From: Chinchilla lanigera
Taxonomy: Eukaryota > Chordata > Mammalia > Rodentia > Chinchillidae
Length of the DNA stretch: 64,000 bases
NCBI RefSeq assembly: GCF_000276665.1
Contig: NW_004955518.1
Span: 2,792,202 to 2,856,201, forward strand
Direction: 5' to 3'
Part shown: in pieces, positions 60,826 to 64,000 of the stretch
Numbering within the stretch: position 1 is the first letter of the stretch
Layout of the letters: each line of letters opens with the position of its first letter
The notes under the pieces: generated by a model
Seen by the model: the letters and a program-made list of their open reading frames with translations, nothing else
Databases searched by the model: none
What the model was told of the DNA's origin: nothing
Program-made: the position numbers and the translations under genes

Positions 60826-60890
60826 GTAACCATGGAAACCAGAGCATGAGTGTTACCATGGAAACCCATTTAAACCAGCTGGGCTGTTAC
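60826..60890 (+). promoter_or_regulatory. Tandem RFX-type X-boxes
   Basis: GTAACCATGGAAAC (60826-60839) and GTTACCATGGAAAC (60852-60865) are two near-identical imperfect palindromes of the X-box type (GTTRCC AT GGYAAC), 26 bp apart start to start; a half-site GTTACC follows at 60885-60890. Confidence 0.5.
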
Positions 60891-61512
60891 CATCTAGAGT
60901 TTGGTAGGCTCTGGCTGCTAGAAGGACAGTTAGCCCTAGTTAATATGCTCAAGTGATGTCAATTGTTAAGAGAGTGTTTTACAGACATTTAAGTAATGTC
61001 GGGGTGCTGATACCTTAAAATGTTAGGAAGAAAACCTTTTCATGGGACTTCCTCTGTTAGACCAATTTTAAAGGATCCTCTAAATCTTTCAGCCCTGCCC
61101 CCTTGCCACACTTTAAAAATCAGTCTTTCATTCAGCAAACACACGCTAATCACTTTTCTATGCTGGGCACTCTACTGACCCTACTGTATCTATGTCACAG
61201 CTGATGCGTTATTTGTCCCTCCAGGTTTAATGCTGGGGTAGATCCTTAAAAAAAGGTTCACTTATCCAACAGATTCTTTCCAAAACTGTGCTATACTCTC
61301 TGGCTTATACTTCCAGGGGGTGAGATATGAATGAGCCTTTTTGCCATTTGAAGGAGACACAGCGGGACTGCAAAATCAGATCCTTCTGTTTCTCCTCTGT
61401 CCTTCTTTCCTGTGTGCATTACAATCCCGCCACCCTTCCTCTGTGTAGCGTCTTCCTTTCAGCATGAAAACAGGTACAACTCAGTCCCACTCTCCTGTCC
61501 CACCCCTCTCTG

Positions 61513-61570
61513 GGGTGGAGCCCAGGTCTTCAGGCAGGATAGGTAGGCGCCCTGCCACTGGGCCACCCCC
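61513..61570 (-). repeat. Old ID-like SINE fragment
   Basis: ggtggagcccaggtcttcag, ggtaggcgccctgccactg, ggccacccccaag resemble an antisense ID of the older type. Confidence 0.5.
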
Positions 61571-61660
61571 AAGACCTACTGTACGCTTTTAAAGACCATG
61601 CAGTTCTACTCATCATCCTCTCTCCTTCCCAACAAGGCTCTTAGAAACAGGCCTCATGAA

Positions 61661-61731
61661 GTTGGGGATGTGGCTCAGTGGTACAGCACTTGCCTAGCCT
61701 GGGTAAGGGCCTGGATTTAATCCCTAGCGTG

Positions 61732-61805
<74 letters not shown>

Positions 61806-61806
61806 T
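61661..61806 (+). repeat. Old ID-type SINE with expanded (GAAA)n tail
   Basis: gttggggatgtggctcagtgg ... gatttaatccctagcg, then GAAA repeated about 18 times (61733-61806) grown from the A-tail. Confidence 0.92.
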
Positions 61807-61892
61807 CAGTTCTGCTTTCTGATTCTGCTGCAGTTATTCTCCTGGGGGCCCTCATAGTGGCTAAAATGATGACCTTTTAAAAATGCTTTTAA

Positions 61893-62043
61893 GTTTCTTG
61901 AGACACAGTCTTGCTATGTAGTCCAGACTAACCTCAGACTCACTATCTAGCCCAGGCTGGCCTTGAACTCATTATGCAGCCCAGGCTGGCCTCAAATTCA
62001 TGGTCCTCCTGCCTCAGCCTCTTGAGTGCTGGGATTACAAACA
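61893..62043 (-). repeat. B1-type SINE
   Basis: tcttgagacacagtcttgc ... gagtgctgggattacaaac; contains three ccaggctggcct units rather than two. Confidence 0.9.
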
Positions 62044-62096
62044 TGCTCCCAGCAATAAATGGCCAGCAATAAATGGCCTTTTTCAAACACATCCTA

Positions 62097-62180
62097 GGGC
62101 TGGGGATTTAGCTCAGTGGCACAGCGCCTGCCTGGCAAGCGAGAGGTCCCAAGTTCGATTTCCGTACCGGAAAAAAACAA
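62097..62180 (+). repeat. ID-type SINE with target-site duplication
   Basis: gggctggggatttagctcag ... gttcgatttccgtaccgg; aaacacatcct flanks both ends. Confidence 0.95.
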
Positions 62181-62434
62181 AACAAAACACATCCTGCTCC
62201 CTTCTGTGGCAACTAACCTCTGGGCCACTTTCTCAAAAGTCTCACGTTCCTCCGAATGATTTTCTCCTGTTCCTCCACTCTCTGCCTTCTTCTCTTGTCT
62301 CCTCTGTGCCCTGGGGACAATCTCCCTTTCCTCTTTCCAGGGACTGTCAGGATCACCTCGATAGCTTTAACTAGCCGTCCCTCCCAAGGGGCTCCAAAAG
62401 CACAAGACAAAATGAAGACTTAGCTGTCTTCAGC

Positions 62435-62940
62435 GGGATGACCATAGCTCCACGTCCTCCACACATCACTGCCATTCACTCGGAGCCCAAGGCACAAAAC
62501 GTGAGGTGCTACTCCAGGTCTGCCCCTCTGGCCCATATCACCATAGACATCTTGTCCTACAGCCTCCGCCTTCCTACTCCAGGCCCTTATCGGTCCTCTC
62601 CTCAAACACTAGAAGCCCACCCTTACCAGTCTTCCTCCTCCTTAAACCTCAGTCCTAAGGAGACCAGCTCGGTCTTTCTAAGATGCCATCATTCCGTTGC
62701 ATAAAACTCCCCAAAGATCCTCAATGGCAACATAACAAAAATCAATTCCTTTGCATGACAAGAAAGGCCCTTGGTGGTCTGACTCCTGCTTCTTTCCTCA
62801 GCTCATCTCCTCTCTCCACTACCCGCACCACTGCCTTTCTAACAGGCTCTGTGGCTCGAAACGATTATTCCAGTGTAGCACATTCCATCCCCACTTCCTG
62901 AACTGTTTCCGGGTTTGTTCACCAGGAAAACTCCTCAGGT
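62435..62940 (+). mobile_element. L2 LINE remnant
   Basis: gccatcattccgttgcataa, actccccaaagatcctcaat, gcccttggtggtctgactcc, cctcagctcatctcctctc: the L2 3' order. ORF frames here are shadows of it. Confidence 0.7.
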
Positions 62941-63560
62941 AAGTTCTCTGCTCTCTCTGTTACCGCCCACGCCTCCCACCCCTCCCTTTCCCAGCTTGCC
63001 CAGCGCTTTCTGCACCTCCCGCTCCGCGTGTCCCTCACTGGGCTGCGATTGTCTGACAGGTCTATTTCCTTTCCTTAACAACAAGTATAGTTCATTTGCT
63101 GTGCTCTATTTTTTGTCCCTCTATTGCCCAGCAAAATGCCTTGACAGCAGTGGACATCTACTAAACGTTAGATATTACTATTGTTATCAAGGGGATGGCA
63201 GAGAAATGGCCTTCGCAGCTAAGGATTTCCACCCTCATGGCTGCCATCAACATCAGAAAGTATCTATCAAATGCTGGTGGTAACTGAACAAAGACCTGAC
63301 CACGTAACGGCTGAGAACCCGAGCTAAGCCAACATACATCCTACCTGTGGGGCGTACACTCACGGGGACACAGAGCTCACCAGCGCACATACCGGATGAA
63401 GGCTGCCCTAAATGACCTCTGCGATCCCTTCAAACACCCATACCTTGCTCATGGAAGCATTAAGCTGAGACATGCGATCCCTCAGTCATGTGGTCCTCTG
63501 ATGTGCTGACCATTGAATTTTATGCTATGAAGAGTGGAGAGGAATGAACATGTGTCAGTG
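62941..63560. other. Unassigned intergenic sequence
   Basis: Possibly the continuation of the L2 (cactgggctgcgattgtctg, taacaacaagtatagttc), otherwise no gene or RNA seen. Confidence 0.4.
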
Positions 63561-64000
63561 TTTTGCTTTTTACTTTTTATTTTATTGGCACATTTTAGAT
63601 GTACATAATGATCACATTCATCATATGGAGCCTGTACATGATAAATCTTGCTTTTTTTCTTCCCATTTCCCTCCCCTTCCTTCAACCCCTCTTGCCCTCT
63701 TTATTTACAAAAGCTTTGTTTCCATTTTTCCTTCTATCCTTTCTTTTGTCCCTTCTTTCCTTTTCCTCTCTTCTTTCCTGTTTCCTTTCTCATTTGAACA
63801 TTTTCTTCCCACTTCCCAGTATCTATTATAAATGTTGATCCTTATTTACACTTTTGGTTTCTCACACCAGAGAAACCATGAGATATTTGAACACATGTGT
63901 CCAATTTATTTCACTTAGGAGTGTGGTCTTAAGTGCATATATGTAGCTTAAATGTCTCGAGCTTATCCTTTATGACAGAGTAGTACTCCATTGTATAAAA
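63561..64000 (-). mobile_element. L1 3' end, antisense, running off the right edge
   Basis: tttattttattggcacattt, agatgtacataatgatcac, gaaaccatgagatatttgaac, gacagagtagtactccattg: parallel to 31395-31750, so a third antisense L1 begins here. Confidence 0.85.

Larger units (their letters stand above)
59908..61500. other. Largest repeat-poor block of the intergenic region
   Basis: Apart from vague L2/MIR-like words I see no repeat or gene. It contains the CTCF-like match (60255) and the X-box cluster (60826-60890), so it is the best candidate for a distal regulatory element in this window. Confidence 0.5.

Noticed and set aside
30699..64000. Next host gene (GTF2F2 or KCTD4, expected downstream by synteny)
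   Set aside because: No exon of either was recognised; in human, as I remember it, GTF2F2 starts roughly 90 kb beyond GPALPP1, past this window.
1..64000. CRISPR array, operon, phage or bacterial mobile system
   Set aside because: The DNA is mammalian with spliced genes and SINEs/LINEs; regular repeats here are microsatellites only.

Overview
This is a vertebrate, clearly mammalian, window from a rodent outside the mouse/rat group. The evidence is about 30 tRNA-derived ID-type SINEs (A box near tagctcagtgg, B box near gagttcgattcc, A-rich tail) mixed with about 25 B1-type 7SL SINEs carrying the internal duplication, plus rodent-like L1 and LTR copies. A beaver-like or similar rodent would fit, but I cannot name the species from sequence alone.

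Two protein-coding genes are visible, arranged head to head. The 5' half of NUFIP1 lies on the minus strand (coding exons 1 to 5 between 9197 and 2258; the remaining exons lie beyond the left edge). A complete GPALPP1 lies on the plus strand (eight coding exons, 9414 to 30698, 346 codons plus stop). Their start codons are 216 bp apart inside a CpG-rich block with a composite ETS/CRE site, so they appear to share a bidirectional promoter. All splice junctions I used are GT-AG and keep frame across every exon. NUFIP1 is a C2H2 zinc-finger RNA-binding factor of box C/D snoRNP assembly; GPALPP1 is a conserved protein of unknown function with four GPALPP motifs.

GPALPP1 intron 6 (about 8.5 kb) holds an antisense gammaretrovirus-like endogenous provirus (about 20447 to 25937). 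It keeps its 3' LTR and broken gag, protease, RNase H, integrase and env pieces, but has no reverse transcriptase core and no 5' LTR.

From about 31 kb to the right edge no host protein gene is visible. The region is mostly L1: a long antisense L1 (about 31.4 to 39.1 kb, containing a 325-base assembly gap), a second antisense L1 5' half (about 43.2 to 48.07 kb), sense L1 3' ends (about 40.35 to 41.1 kb and 55.4 to 56.95 kb), an older L1 end (about 56.95 to 57.3 kb) and an antisense L1 3' end running off the right side. Nested into these are four LTRs whose target-site duplications can be read directly: two with 5-bp and two with 6-bp duplications. L2, MIR, MER5-like and Tigger-like ancient repeats fill much of the rest. 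The few non-repetitive stretches contain candidate regulatory signals: a tandem RFX X-box cluster at 60.83 kb and two CTCF-like matches at 50.01 and 60.26 kb.

No new gene system was found. The most interesting items are the shared promoter, the alternative splice sites of GPALPP1 exons 4 and 5, the X-box cluster, and the nested-insertion record.
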